Numbered from the stretch's first letter, positions 8,592-16,994 are shown. The stretch: DNA of 30,954 nt from a virus (IMGVR_UViG_3300047320_000207:1-30954), one strand, 5' to 3'. The notes: generated by a model from the sequence alone, not told the origin. Numbers and translations: made by a program.

Positions 8592-9192
8592 AATAAACGT
8601 CCAGGGTGTCTATGGAGTGTTCGCGGCCAACCACGCCGAGGGTGCCGCTGACCTCGATGTCACGCATCACCGGCGGGTAAACGTCGATTTCGTCGCCTTC
8701 GTAAACGCTGACAGCGACGTTCAAAACGCCTTTGCTTTCGAGGCTGATCGCCAGCCCCGTCAGGTGCCGGGTCACCGGCTTGGCGTCGTCAATCAGGCGC
8801 TCAAGCTCCTGATACATTTCCTCGGTGATCCCGGTGTCCAGCACGCCGACCTTGAGCGCAAAGGTGCCCGGCACCCCTTCCGGCACCGTGTTGAACCACT
8901 CGACAATCTCGATCAGGTAGCCCAGGGGCTCGACCACCCGGCGCAAGGCGCCGACGGTGCCCTTGTGGGCATGGATGTAATACGACGCCTTGATAGCCGC
9001 GCGCTTGGTCGCCTCGCTCCACCGGTAATCCCAGCGATCGACCGACCAGGCCCACGCCAGGTGCGGCAGCAAATGCACCGGACAGGTGTCGGCGTTGTAG
9101 AGCGTGCGTAGCGGGACAACGGTTTTTTCGTAGAACGTCGCCTCCAGGGCGCGCTCCAGGGGCGTGCTATTGACCGGCAGTAGACTGTTCAT
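8584..9192 (-). CDS. I: Baseplate/tail protein I (P2 gpI-like)
   Basis: This 202-residue protein starts MNSLLPVNSTPLERALEATF and contains the characteristic LPHLAWAWSVDRWDYRW motif of the phage tail protein I family (about residues 42-58), followed by KRAAIKASYYIHAHKGTVGA. GpI is a baseplate wedge component that, with gpJ, carries the tail fibre. It lies between gpJ (one base before) and the fibre gene (8-base overlap), exactly as in P2. The C-terminal part is beta-rich and variable, as usual. Confidence 0.93.
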   Translation of the reverse strand: MNSLLPVNSTPLERALEATFYEKTVVPLRTLYNADTCPVHLLPHLAWAWSVDRWDYRWSEATKRAAIKASYYIHAHKGTVGALRRVVEPLGYLIEIVEWFNTVPEGVPGTFALKVGVLDTGITEEMYQELERLIDDAKPVTRHLTGLAISLESKGVLNVAVSVYEGDEIDVYPPVMRDIEVSGTLGVVGREHSIDTLDVYYD

Positions 9193-9193
9193 G

Positions 9194-10075
9194 TCAGCCC
9201 GCCATGGTCACGGTGTAGCCCGTACAGAACGCCGCCTGCGCCTTGGTCGGGGTCAGGTCCACCCAGCCGACCAACTCAACCCGAGACACGCCGGCGATAT
9301 GCAGTTGTGCGTCCACCGCCGAGCGCGCCACTTCGACCCCCAGCCGCTTGCGTGGATTGATCCAGGCGTTAACGCGCTTTGTTGCCTCGGCCAGACTGGC
9401 GTCAGCCTCAGGCCCGACACTGCTCATGTGCAAAATGGCATCAATGCGATAGTCGATTATTTGCGCGCTTTGCACGGTCAGGCGATCGCCCACCGGCCTG
9501 ACGTCTTCGTCATTCAGCGCCGCATTGACCGTGGCCAGCAGCTCCGGACTGGCCACGCCTTTTTCCTCGGAACTCAGCACCGTTACCGTAACGTTGCACG
9601 GTGCCGGACTTTCGGCCGTGGCGTCCGCGACCAGGCCCGACGCATTGCGCGCATGCAGGATGTAACTGTTACGCGGCCCGGCCGTGGTCAGCCCTTCGTA
9701 GGCCAACTGAATGCGCTCACGGAACGGATCATCTTCTTCCCTGACCTCCGGTACCGGCGGCACCGCCAGCAGATCCGCGGCCTGAATGACCAGCCGCTTG
9801 AGATTGACGTTGGCCCCCAAGTGATCGAGGTCGTCGCGGATGGCGTGGGCCAATAACAGCGCCTTGCCCGCATCGTTGACCCGGGCACGGTTGCCGACCT
9901 TGATGTAGGCGCCCACCTCCAGCACCTTGGTGACCGGATCGCTTTCCAGCGCCGCGCTCCAGTTGTCGCCCATGTAGCCGCGAAAGACCCCCAGGCCTTC
10001 CTCATACACCGCTTCGAAATCCAACGGCTCCAGCACGCTCGGCGCGGGAAGCGACGACAGATCAACGATGCTCAT
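9194..10075 (-). CDS. J: Baseplate assembly protein J
   Basis: The protein has 293 residues starting MSIVDLSSLPAPSVLEPLDF. The frame is open further upstream, but this ATG forms an ATGA overlap with gpW and matches the family start. GpJ family features include ESDPVTKVLEVGAYIKVGNRARVNDAGKALLLAHA in the first third and the conserved DPFRERIQLAYEGLTTAGP and SYILHARNAS in the centre. The C-terminal end VELVGWVDLTPTKAQAAFCTGYTVTMAG is typical. It forms the baseplate wedge with W and I. Confidence 0.95.
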   Translation of the reverse strand: MSIVDLSSLPAPSVLEPLDFEAVYEEGLGVFRGYMGDNWSAALESDPVTKVLEVGAYIKVGNRARVNDAGKALLLAHAIRDDLDHLGANVNLKRLVIQAADLLAVPPVPEVREEDDPFRERIQLAYEGLTTAGPRNSYILHARNASGLVADATAESPAPCNVTVTVLSSEEKGVASPELLATVNAALNDEDVRPVGDRLTVQSAQIIDYRIDAILHMSSVGPEADASLAEATKRVNAWINPRKRLGVEVARSAVDAQLHIAGVSRVELVGWVDLTPTKAQAAFCTGYTVTMAG

Positions 10076-10398
10076 ACGCCCACCTCCAACATCACGCCGT
10101 CGCCCTGGTACTTGCCGACGACTTTCAGATTGATTCGTCCGCCGATCACCGAAATGACCCGCACCTGGTCCAGCTTCAAACGCGGCTCCCAACGACCCAA
10201 GGCTCTGGCGGCTTCCGCCTGCACGGAGCTTTTCCAGCCCTCGTTAACGGGCAGGTCGACAAACCGCCGGAGCGTGCTGCCGTAGGCTGGCCGATGCCGA
10301 CGACTGCCCAGCGGCGTACCCAAAATGTCCCCGATGGACTGCCGCAAATGCTCGATGCCGGAAATGGGCTGGCCGGTGTGGCGATCCATTCCGATCAT
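10072..10398 (-). CDS. W: Baseplate protein W (gp25-like)
   Basis: This 108-residue member of the GPW/gp25 baseplate family has the motif HLRQSIGDILGTPLGSRRHRPAYGS near the start and FVDLPVN after it. It is homologous to T4 gp25, the wedge component that nucleates sheath polymerisation. The start is at 10398, or at the second Met at 10389, which would remove three residues. It overlaps gpJ by the ATGA arrangement, suggesting translational coupling. Confidence 0.93.
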   Translation of the reverse strand: MIGMDRHTGQPISGIEHLRQSIGDILGTPLGSRRHRPAYGSTLRRFVDLPVNEGWKSSVQAEAARALGRWEPRLKLDQVRVISVIGGRINLKVVGKYQGDGVMLEVGV

Positions 10399-10403
10399 CT
10401 GGG

Positions 10404-10652
10404 TTACTCCTTCAGCAGTTCGAATTCGTCATGGGCTTTCAGAAACTTGACCGCTTCGATGTCGGAGCCCGGGATCTCGACCATGCCCTTCGCCACCGGC
10501 AGGCTGCGTTGGCTCTCCGGCAGGATCAATTGACGAGAGGTGTAGACCTTGTCGCGAAACTTCATCAGAGTCGAAACCGGTACCGACACCGGTTGTGGCA
10601 ATGGTTCAGGGCTCGCTGGCAAGTCGGTGATAGGCGCATCGCTTTTGGCCAT
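10404..10652 (-). CDS. Small phage protein of unknown function in the baseplate module
   Basis: I do not recognise this 82-residue protein. It starts MAKSDAPITDLPASPEPLPQ: a Pro-rich, probably flexible N-terminal quarter. The rest is a compact charged segment with FRDKVYTSRQLILPESQRSL and ends KFLKAHDEFELLKE. The frame extends upstream to 10685, but the ATG at 10652 has GGAG 7 bases before it, while the longer version would run through the terminator hairpin at 10671-10692. It sits between the spike V and gpW, where P2 has no gene, so it may be an additional baseplate or chaperone component. Confidence 0.65.
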   Translation of the reverse strand: MAKSDAPITDLPASPEPLPQPVSVPVSTLMKFRDKVYTSRQLILPESQRSLPVAKGMVEIPGSDIEAVKFLKAHDEFELLKE

Positions 10653-10670
10653 GTGTTTGCTCCAGGCATA

Positions 10671-10692
10671 AAAATGCCCGCGCAAGGCGGGC
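10671..10692 (-). terminator. Intrinsic terminator between spike V and the small baseplate ORF
   Basis: GCCCGC (10676-10681) and GCGGGC (10687-10692) form a perfect 6-bp stem with a 5-base loop, followed on the minus strand by ATTTTT. It lies about 19 bases upstream of the start of the 82-residue ORF and 17 bases after the V stop, inside the late operon. Confidence 0.7.
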
Positions 10693-10708
10693 CGTTGGGA
10701 GATTGAAA

Positions 10709-11266
10709 TTAATGCGTGTGGTGGTTGCTGTTACCACCGGTGTCAAGGATCGCGCCGGCACTGGTGATGCCCTTCGTGACGTGTAAGGCGCCGTCGATGG
10801 TCACCGCCGCTTTCAGGTTGATGTTCCCGGTGATCACGTTGACGGCGCTGTCCGTTACGACCACTTCCGTGCTGGCGACTTTGATGGTCACCGTGCCGCT
10901 CGGCAGGGTGATGCTGTAGCTCTTGGCCGCCCAGTCGTAGATCAGCGAACCGCCATCATCGAAACGCCAGACTGCCACGTGATCACGGTTGTCCGGCTGG
11001 CCACCGGCATCCCCATAGAGCCCAGGAATGAAGGTGCCCATGCCGGCCTGGCCACTGGGATTGAACAACACCCCTTGCTCGTTCAGGCTCGGCGCCCGCC
11101 AGTGACGGGCCTTGCCGGCCGCCAGACTGTGCCAGCGCACCCATGCGCTGACCCATTCCCCGGCCTGCACCCGAACAGTGGCTGCCGCCAAATCCACACC
11201 AACCACCACGCAAGGCATCAGCATGGCGGCAATCATGCGGTCATGCTCGGCAAGGGCGTAACTCAT
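10709..11266 (-). CDS. V: Baseplate spike protein V
   Basis: This 185-residue membrane-piercing spike of the P2 gpV family has an N-terminal OB-like domain (about residues 1-100, with GVLFNPSGQAGMGTFIPGLYGD). A triple-beta-helix region follows, made of short alternating strands (SITLPSGTVTIKVASTEVVV, then NVITGNINLKAAVTIDGALHV). The protein ends GGNSNHHTH; the terminal His-x-His (183-185) is the iron-binding motif at the apex of this family's spike tips. It overlaps the upstream gene by ATGA. Confidence 0.95.
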   Translation of the reverse strand: MSYALAEHDRMIAAMLMPCVVVGVDLAAATVRVQAGEWVSAWVRWHSLAAGKARHWRAPSLNEQGVLFNPSGQAGMGTFIPGLYGDAGGQPDNRDHVAVWRFDDGGSLIYDWAAKSYSITLPSGTVTIKVASTEVVVTDSAVNVITGNINLKAAVTIDGALHVTKGITSAGAILDTGGNSNHHTH

Positions 11267-11781
11267 GGCACGTCATCCGCTGGAAAGAACGCCTCTTTCG
11301 GGTCGTGGTTGAAACCGAACCACAGCGAACCCGGTTGCTCATCCGGCCATGGCCATTGCTGTGCACCGAGGTAAATCTGCTGATGCCATTCCACCAACCA
11401 GACGGTGTAGCCATCCAGCTCTGGCCGGGTCCAGTCCTGCCCGGCCTGAATGAATACCGCCGGTTCAACCGCCAGCCCCCAGGTCTGCGCCCGCAGAACC
11501 ACCGCGAGCTGGGAGGCCAGTTGCACGGCCTGTTGATGATGGTGCGGCTTGATCGGATCGACGACGATACGTGCCTCGAACCTGCACACCAAGGTCGTTT
11601 CACCGGTACCGATATCGACGCCCGGTTCAATCTCGGCCATCTCCAGAAACACCGCCGGCAGCGCCACACGATCTTTAATATTCGGCCAGGCCGTCACCGC
11701 ACACACACCCGGCAACTCCGCCAGCAGTTGTTGCTCAATGGCCCGATAAAGCTGATCCAGGCTAAAAGGCTCTTCCGACAC
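11263..11781 (-). CDS. Phage tail/connector protein, possible tail terminator (unassigned)
   Basis: I cannot assign this 172-residue protein to a family. It begins (GTG start, TTAGGG upstream) SEEPFSLDQLYRAIEQQLLAEL, an amphipathic helix. An alternating alpha/beta region follows with VFLEMAEIEPGVDIGTGETTLVCRFEARIVVD, then an aromatic C-terminus. The order after a Z-like protein and before the spike V is where lambda/P2 mosaics encode tail completion or terminator proteins. The fold pattern (an N-terminal helix, a strand, then a helix with QLASQLAVVLRAQTWGL) would fit a gpU-type tail terminator, but this is inference from position and length. Confidence 0.6.
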   Translation of the reverse strand: MSEEPFSLDQLYRAIEQQLLAELPGVCAVTAWPNIKDRVALPAVFLEMAEIEPGVDIGTGETTLVCRFEARIVVDPIKPHHHQQAVQLASQLAVVLRAQTWGLAVEPAVFIQAGQDWTRPELDGYTVWLVEWHQQIYLGAQQWPWPDEQPGSLWFGFNHDPKEAFFPADDVP

Positions 11782-11785
11782 GGCC

Positions 11786-12439
11786 CTAACTCCTCAGGTA
11801 CTTTTGCAACTCGAAATTGAGTTCCTGCTGCAGGAGCTGCAGCAAGCGCTCATCCGCCTTGCGCACCCAGCTTTCGAAATGTGGTCGCGCCTGTTCCAGG
11901 GACACCTTGGCCTTGGCCAGTGGAAACCGGCTGCCATTTTCAGCAACCCAACCCGAACTCGGTCCGCGCCCTGATGACACCGTACTGTCGGGATAGTCGT
12001 CCGCATCGAAATGCTTGCTCGCCGTGCGGATCCAGATGTCCGGCTTGTTGCCGTAGACCTGCTTGAGGAACGCACCCTGGTAACGACGCCCGGCGACCGA
12101 CACGCCGCTGCCAGTCTGCCGCGCGCGGCCGATCCGACTGGACTCGATGGCGTTCAAGCCAAACCACAGCTTGCCGCTCATGGCCCCACCGGTGACCGGG
12201 TAGCTGCGCAACCGTTGACGCACCGCCGCGACGGCGATGCGTTCCTGTCGACTGACCGCCCGGGCGATGTGAGTACGCAACCAGCCCAGCGTTTTATTAA
12301 TCGCTCGGCGATGCGCGGCGGCAGCCGCCTTGGGAACCACCTTGGCAAAGTCCTGGAATGCTTGCAGATCCGCTGACGAAGACTGGATGGTGACCATCCC
12401 TCCGCCGGCCGAGGACTTGTAATAGCTACCAACGCTCAT
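11786..12439 (-). CDS. Z: Minor tail protein Z-like (tail completion)
   Basis: This 217-residue protein resembles the prophage minor tail protein Z family. A basic helical N-terminal half (FAKVVPKAAAAAHRRAINKTLGWLRTHIARAVSRQ) is followed by the family's FGLNAIESSRIGRARQTGSGVSVAGRRYQGAF segment. A charged C-terminal helix precedes the stop. In lambda, gpZ acts at tail completion and head-tail joining. The gene overlaps the FII-like gene by ATGA, consistent with coupled expression in the head-tail junction block. Confidence 0.85.
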   Translation of the reverse strand: MSVGSYYKSSAGGGMVTIQSSSADLQAFQDFAKVVPKAAAAAHRRAINKTLGWLRTHIARAVSRQERIAVAAVRQRLRSYPVTGGAMSGKLWFGLNAIESSRIGRARQTGSGVSVAGRRYQGAFLKQVYGNKPDIWIRTASKHFDADDYPDSTVSSGRGPSSGWVAENGSRFPLAKAKVSLEQARPHFESWVRKADERLLQLLQQELNFELQKYLRS

Positions 12440-12756
12440 GCACGCATCCTCAGGATCAAGGCAACCAAACCGTCGCCGCTCGGCTCCAGCTGCAGCAGGT
12501 CGTAATCGCCACCGCCGTCCAGGGCAGGTAAATCGATACTGACCAACAGGCCCTGCTCCAGGCCGTGGGAATCGCTGACACGGATTTCAAAACGAGGTTC
12601 GCGCAACCCGGTGTTGAGCTTGCCGAACTTCGGTTGCAGCCAAGGCGCGGCAAACATACCGAGCACCGGCTCGTCCCGGCCCTCGATCCGAGCACTGTCT
12701 CCCAGCGTTTCGAACACCACCGCGTCAACCTCGGCTACCAGGTCGCGGAACGCCAC
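12436..12756 (-). CDS. Head-tail joining protein (lambda FII-like)
   Basis: I place the start at the GTG at 12756 (V/MAFRDLVAEVDAVVFETLGD), giving 106 residues. The longer frame from 12798 would overlap the capsid gene, and MAFRDL is the usual opening of this family. The body includes GRDEPVLGMFAAPWLQPKFGKLNTGLREPRF and ends in a beta-strand-rich domain (DYDLLQLEPSGDGLVALILRM). Lambda FII caps the portal/gpW complex and receives the tail. The position directly after the capsid gene is the lambda order. Confidence 0.8.
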   Translation of the reverse strand: MAFRDLVAEVDAVVFETLGDSARIEGRDEPVLGMFAAPWLQPKFGKLNTGLREPRFEIRVSDSHGLEQGLLVSIDLPALDGGGDYDLLQLEPSGDGLVALILRMRA

Positions 12757-12758
12757 GG

Positions 12759-13754
12759 TCAGAGTTCCAGCAGAATCTGCGTCCGTGGCCGCGTGCACAG
12801 GTGCAACGGGTTGGACTGGGCTTCACCGGCCATCCCTTTATTGAACGGCAGCGGCTCGATCATGCTGTAGTACGGAATGCCCTGGGTGTTGACCGTTTCC
12901 ATGTAGTCAGCCGGCGCAAACACCGAGATGTACAGATCCGGCACACCTTCAGGTACCAGCAGCGCCTTGTCGTCGTGAACGAAAGACACACCGGCCACCT
13001 TGCCACGGTAACGCTCCCAGATAATGCCGCCGAACTCGAAGCTTTCACGGGCGTCACCACGCAAAGCAGCCGCCTGCTGGCTGTTGAGGTAGGTCTCCTT
13101 GACCGACTTATGAACGATCAGCTTGTTCCAGAAGTTCTTGCCGCAAAAGGCACGGGAGCTGGTACTGGTCACACTACCGAGCGCGTCTTCTTGCATGTCC
13201 AATGCTTCGCCGCATTTAACCCGCAGTTCGGTGCTCGGATCCGCCAAGCCCATGGGCAACTTTTGACGCGACACACCGAAGCGATCGTAAAGGTCCAACA
13301 GCACCGTCGAGCCATCGGCATCGAGGATCAGGCCGTTGAGCGCGCCCATGCGCTGGAATTCGTGCGTGGCATCCAACTGACGGCGCGCTTTGGCCAGGCG
13401 GGCATTGACCACGTCCTGCACCGCCTGCAGCTCGGTGCGAGTACCGAAGGCACGAATGCCCTGGATCTCGTCGGCCTTGATGGTGAAGCGCTCCGGCAGG
13501 TGGACGGTGTTGAACGGGATCAGGTTGCGCTTGCTGGCCGCGACTACCAGACCAGAACCACCCCGCTCACCGGCAGGCACCAGCGCCAGGGTGTCACCGT
13601 CCTTTTCGATCTGCACGGTCAGGGTGGTGATGCCTTCCTCACGGAACAGGCCCAGGGCACTGATGCGGCCCGGCAGGTAGGGTTGGTCGTTGAGTGCGGC
13701 GGTCAGCGCGGTAACAGTAAACGCTTCGTCGTCAAAAATGGCGATCTCGGCCAT
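12759..13754 (-). CDS. E: Major capsid protein (lambda gpE-like)
   Basis: This 331-residue protein starts MAEIAIFDDEAFTVTALTAA; the frame extends upstream to 13799, but that part runs through the terminator hairpin and lacks family character. Typical gpE family features are LPGRISALGLFREEGITTLTVQIEKDGDTLALVPAGERG near the N-terminus and VHLPERFTIKADEIQGIRAFGT. DAVVNARLAK and LILDADGSTVLLDLYDRFGV follow, and the C-terminal GIPYYSMIEPLPFNKGMAGEAQSNPL region comes near the end. It has an HK97-like capsid fold by family. The ribosome binding site (CTGGAGAGTACCC) is strong and lies just after a terminator at 13773-13795. Confidence 0.95.
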   Translation of the reverse strand: MAEIAIFDDEAFTVTALTAALNDQPYLPGRISALGLFREEGITTLTVQIEKDGDTLALVPAGERGGSGLVVAASKRNLIPFNTVHLPERFTIKADEIQGIRAFGTRTELQAVQDVVNARLAKARRQLDATHEFQRMGALNGLILDADGSTVLLDLYDRFGVSRQKLPMGLADPSTELRVKCGEALDMQEDALGSVTSTSSRAFCGKNFWNKLIVHKSVKETYLNSQQAAALRGDARESFEFGGIIWERYRGKVAGVSFVHDDKALLVPEGVPDLYISVFAPADYMETVNTQGIPYYSMIEPLPFNKGMAGEAQSNPLHLCTRPRTQILLEL

Positions 13755-13772
13755 GGGTACTCTCCAGAAATG

Positions 13773-13795
13773 AAAAACCCCGCGCAAAGCGGGGT
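13773..13795 (-). terminator. Intrinsic terminator upstream of the major capsid gene
   Basis: On the minus strand ACCCCGC pairs with GCGGGGT around a TTTGC loop and is followed by TTTT. It lies about 18 bases before the capsid start codon. The same arrangement, including a shared CATTTCTGGAGA after the T-run, is seen before the sheath gene. Confidence 0.8.
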
Positions 13796-13816
13796 GCATG
13801 AAGTTGGGTGATCGAC

Positions 13817-14161
13817 TTAGCGAACGATCAGAAAATGAGTGGCCAGCGCTTTTTCAGCGTCCAGATCCAACCCGGTCAGATGGGCTTCGCTGACTTCCGC
13901 CAGCCGCACCACTGCACGCCCCCGGCGCACCACATCCGACTCGCCCAACGGACCGAAGAGAATGGCGACGGCGGTCTCGCTGCCGTCTTCTGCGTCTGGA
14001 GCGTACGGTGCGAACTCGCCGGTGGCCGTTACCAGGCCAAGGATCTGGCCCGGTTCCAACGCGGGACCGGCAGCGACGTTGATCGCTTCACGCGAGATAT
14101 TCCCGGCCCCTTCCGACAGCAGAAACTCACCGGCGTGGATCGGTTCTTTTTTGATGGTCAT
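13817..14161 (-). CDS. D: Head decoration protein D (lambda gpD-like)
   Basis: This 114-residue protein starts MTIKKEPIHAGEFLLSEG with the HDPD family motif GNISREAINVAAGPALEPGQILGLVT. It also has ETAVAILFGPLGESDV and ends LATHFLIVR. GpD trimers stabilise the expanded capsid at the three-fold axes. It lies between the protease (ATGA overlap) and the capsid gene, which is the lambda order. Confidence 0.95.
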   Translation of the reverse strand: MTIKKEPIHAGEFLLSEGAGNISREAINVAAGPALEPGQILGLVTATGEFAPYAPDAEDGSETAVAILFGPLGESDVVRRGRAVVRLAEVSEAHLTGLDLDAEKALATHFLIVR

Positions 14162-15312
14162 GCTCTTGCTCCTTTCGCGCCGTGCGCAGTTCCAGATTGA
14201 GCGGCTTGTCGAGCGGCCCAGATCGAAGTGGGATCAGGTTGTTTGGCCTGCACCTGCGGTGCCGGGTCATTGTCCAGTGGCAAGCTGTTGTCAATTTCAA
14301 AGCCCTTGCCGCTGCTGACGATCTTGTCGAACAGGCGCGCTCGAACCGCCGCAACGTCCAGGCCCGCCGCGACATACTCGACACTGAACTCGGGTAAGCG
14401 TGCGGCCACACAAAGGTCGTTGACGGCCTTGGCACGCGTAAGGCCGGCCTGGACGATTTCTTCGCTTTCAAGCCGGGTGGAGCTGAGCAGCGGTTCGATC
14501 AGGTTACTGATGCCCGACTCGGCACACCGCTGGGTGATCATCAGGGCCAACTTGGCCGAATCGATCACGGGTGGAGTCAGTGGTGGATCGTCCGGCTCCA
14601 ACTCGGGATCCGGCTCGGGTGGCTCGTCCAACTGGGCGAGCAATTCGGCCGGCGCATGCTGGTAACGCTGCAGCACGGCCCCTTGGCCGAGGCAAGCTTT
14701 GACCGTGACACCGTCACCGACTTCATCGGCCAGTCCCAGCGCCACTGCTTCGCTGGCGGTCAACCAGGTTTCGGCAGCGACCAGACGCCGCAACTCCTCC
14801 TCATCGATGTCCGGAGCCTTGGCCTTGTAGGCCGCAATGATGGCCTCCATCGTCTGATCGAGGACGTCAGCCACCTTGCGAAAATCGTCGGCGTCCCCGG
14901 CGGCGTAGGTCCACGGGTTGTGAATCATCAGCATGGCGTTGGACGCGATCACGACGCGGTGCGCGCCGCACACCGCCACGCTGGCGGCACTGGCCGCCAA
15001 CGCGTCGATGCGGCCGGTACAGCGCTCGCCCAAACGCGACAACGCGTTGTGCATCGCCAGCCCGTCGAACAGGTCGCCACCAATGCTATTGAACGCGGCG
15101 ATCACCGGCGAAACGCCGTCGTCCATGGCGCGCAGGTCTTGCACAAACTGATTCGCGGTAATGCCCCAGCCGCCGATCTCGCCGTAGACAAAGACTTCGA
15201 TCACCCGCCCGGCAGCCTCGCCGCTGGCTTGCAGCGCGTACCAGGTTTTGTCTTGCACCGGCACGCGTTTGCCCGCCCGGTTATAAACGTGTGGCCGCGC
15301 CTTCTTGCTCAT
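14158..15312 (-). CDS. Head maturation protease, ClpP-type (with scaffold-like C-terminus)
   Basis: This 384-residue protein has a ClpP/S49-like serine protease domain in about residues 20-215. The catalytic Ser is probably Ser108 in the ALAASAAS motif, followed by His131 in MLMIHNP and an acidic residue in APDIDEEE (about 167-173). The oxyanion region precedes them (FNSIGGDLFDGLAMHNAL). A Pro/Glu/Asp-rich linker (about residues 230-260, EPPEPDPELEPDDPPLTPP) leads to a helical C-terminal part that may act as scaffold, as in the C/Nu3 unit of lambda. A further downstream start for a separate scaffold product is possible but not shown. It overlaps portal and D by ATGA. Confidence 0.92.
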   Translation of the reverse strand: MSKKARPHVYNRAGKRVPVQDKTWYALQASGEAAGRVIEVFVYGEIGGWGITANQFVQDLRAMDDGVSPVIAAFNSIGGDLFDGLAMHNALSRLGERCTGRIDALAASAASVAVCGAHRVVIASNAMLMIHNPWTYAAGDADDFRKVADVLDQTMEAIIAAYKAKAPDIDEEELRRLVAAETWLTASEAVALGLADEVGDGVTVKACLGQGAVLQRYQHAPAELLAQLDEPPEPDPELEPDDPPLTPPVIDSAKLALMITQRCAESGISNLIEPLLSSTRLESEEIVQAGLTRAKAVNDLCVAARLPEFSVEYVAAGLDVAAVRARLFDKIVSSGKGFEIDNSLPLDNDPAPQVQAKQPDPTSIWAARQAAQSGTAHGAKGARA

Positions 15313-16787
15313 GGTTGCTCCTTGTCGTCGACGGGGACGAGCGTTTCAAGAGTGGTGTAATTGAGGCCAAGCTTGGTGGCCCGGGCCAGATCGGTGGCGT
15401 TTTCCGCGTCGACCGTTTCAGCGTCATAACCGGTGCGCAGGACCATCTCACTGCGCGAGGCGAAGCCGGCCTGCACTTCCATCCGCCGCGCTTGCACGTC
15501 CTGCACCGGCTGGATGTAGGCCCAGCCTTGCGGTACCCAACGGGTGCGCAGGTATTCACGGCGCCGCTGGGCGTAATCATCCAGCCGCAAGACACCGGAC
15601 AGAACCGCCATGTCCATCCAGGCCGCCCGCACCGGGCGGCAGAGTTGGTGGATGTAGACGTTGAATTGCAGTTGTTCCAGACGGCGCCGAAACTCGTTGA
15701 GCACGACCCGCAGCGCCCGGTCGTTGACCTCGCGCATGTCGCCGGTGAGGATTTCGTAAGGTGTCCCGGTCCCCGCAGCGGCCGCCATCAGCTGCTGCCG
15801 CATGAAGTCGGGATAGTTGTTGCCCGCGTCCGGTGGCTTGGAAAACTCGACCTCTTCACCGGGTCCCAACTCCTGCATGGTGCCGGGCTCCAGGGCGACC
15901 ATCGGCGTGAAACCGTCGCGGTCCAGGCTCAGCGGTTGGCCGGTGACCGGATCCCTCGGCACGAGGCCGGAGTCCGGCGCTGGCCGGCTGATAAAGCCGG
16001 CAAACAGGTTGGCCACTTCCTGCCGGAACAACACTGCGTCGTCGTAGTTGTCGAGACTGCGCAGGCGCTTCAACACCGGCGACAAGCGCGGCACACCGCG
16101 CAACTGGCCCGGTTCGACCGGTTCGAAGATGTGCAGCACCTGCGCGGCCGGTACGCGCACCAGCTGGTTGTAACCCGCGCTCAGCGACGAGGCATCGCGT
16201 GGATGCGCCAGGTACATCCAGTACGCCACGCGCTTGCCGCCGGGAGTGAATTCGATGCCGGCCCGGATGAAGTTGCCGTCGCGGGTGGTCTCGAACTTGT
16301 CATGCGGCACGAACTCTGGGGCCAGGATTTGCAGCTGCAGCGGCACCGCGAGCCCTTCGTCCTGGCCGCGCGGACGCAATCGAACAAAACATTCGCCCGA
16401 GGTTTCCACCGTGCGGGCCACCAGCGCCTGCTGGCCGTTGAAGTCGGTGCGCTCGTCGGCGTCCGATTCATCGACCCAGTCATCCCAAAGCTCTTGCAGC
16501 AATTGGCGCAGAGCTTCGTCGTCGGTTTTCGGGCGCGGCGTAATGCCGGTACCGATCAGGTTACTGACGCGCTTGTCGATCACGTTGTAGGCATACGGAT
16601 CATTGCGAACCGCTGCCCGGGAGCGAGAACGCAGGTTGCGCAGCGCCGGGGTGTTAATACTGTTGATCCCGTTGTCGGGAGCATCCCAGCCAGTCGAGCG
16701 GCGGCCCTCACCGGCACCTTCGTAACTGGCCTTGATGTTCGACGGCAACACGAATCCGTTACGGGTTAGCGTCGGATAGCGGGCCAT
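15309..16787 (-). CDS. B: Portal protein (lambda gpB-like)
   Basis: This 492-residue portal of the lambda family forms the dodecameric ring at one capsid vertex. Recognised segments are SYEGAGEGRRSTGWDAPDNGINS near the N-terminus and RNDPYAYNVIDKRVSNLIGTGITPRP. QALVARTVETSGECFVRLR, LHIFEPVEPGQLRGVPRLSPVLKRLR and the clip/stem part with GTPYEILTGDMREVNDRALRVVLNEFRR follow. It is full length and overlaps the protease gene by ATGA. A 492-residue plus-strand ORF over the same span is an antisense shadow. Confidence 0.96.
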   Translation of the reverse strand: MARYPTLTRNGFVLPSNIKASYEGAGEGRRSTGWDAPDNGINSINTPALRNLRSRSRAAVRNDPYAYNVIDKRVSNLIGTGITPRPKTDDEALRQLLQELWDDWVDESDADERTDFNGQQALVARTVETSGECFVRLRPRGQDEGLAVPLQLQILAPEFVPHDKFETTRDGNFIRAGIEFTPGGKRVAYWMYLAHPRDASSLSAGYNQLVRVPAAQVLHIFEPVEPGQLRGVPRLSPVLKRLRSLDNYDDAVLFRQEVANLFAGFISRPAPDSGLVPRDPVTGQPLSLDRDGFTPMVALEPGTMQELGPGEEVEFSKPPDAGNNYPDFMRQQLMAAAAGTGTPYEILTGDMREVNDRALRVVLNEFRRRLEQLQFNVYIHQLCRPVRAAWMDMAVLSGVLRLDDYAQRRREYLRTRWVPQGWAYIQPVQDVQARRMEVQAGFASRSEMVLRTGYDAETVDAENATDLARATKLGLNYTTLETLVPVDDKEQP

Positions 16788-16993
16788 TAAAGTCCTTTGC
16801 CTCCGTGGTAAAGCCGAACGACGCGGGAGCGCGGTCCGGCCGAGTTCACCAGCGAGGTGCGGATCTCGTCGCGAGCCTTGAGCAGCTCGTCGACAGAGCG
16901 GTATTCCACGGTGCGGTCGGTGTAACGCACGGTTTTTTCACCGCGTGCGATGGCCGCCTCAACCGCATCGAGGTGCTTTTGGGTAAATGACAT
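16787..16993 (-). CDS. Head completion protein (lambda gpW-like)
   Basis: This 68-residue protein starts MSFTQKHLDAVEAAIARGEK, with TVRYTDRTVEYRSVDELLKARDEI in the middle and a basic C-terminus. This is the gpW/head-tail joining family; gpW binds under the portal after packaging. It sits between the terminase large subunit and portal genes, as in lambda, and its stop overlaps the portal start by one base. Confidence 0.92.
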   Translation of the reverse strand: MSFTQKHLDAVEAAIARGEKTVRYTDRTVEYRSVDELLKARDEIRTSLVNSAGPRSRVVRLYHGGKGL

Positions 16994-16994
16994 A

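Noticed and set aside
7674-8651. Plus-strand ORF of 325 codons
   Set aside because: Antisense to the tail fibre gene; Arg/His-rich translation with no family character.
15291-16769. Plus-strand ORF of 492 codons
   Set aside because: Mirrors the portal gene almost end to end; no recognisable domains, His/Arg/Gln-rich.
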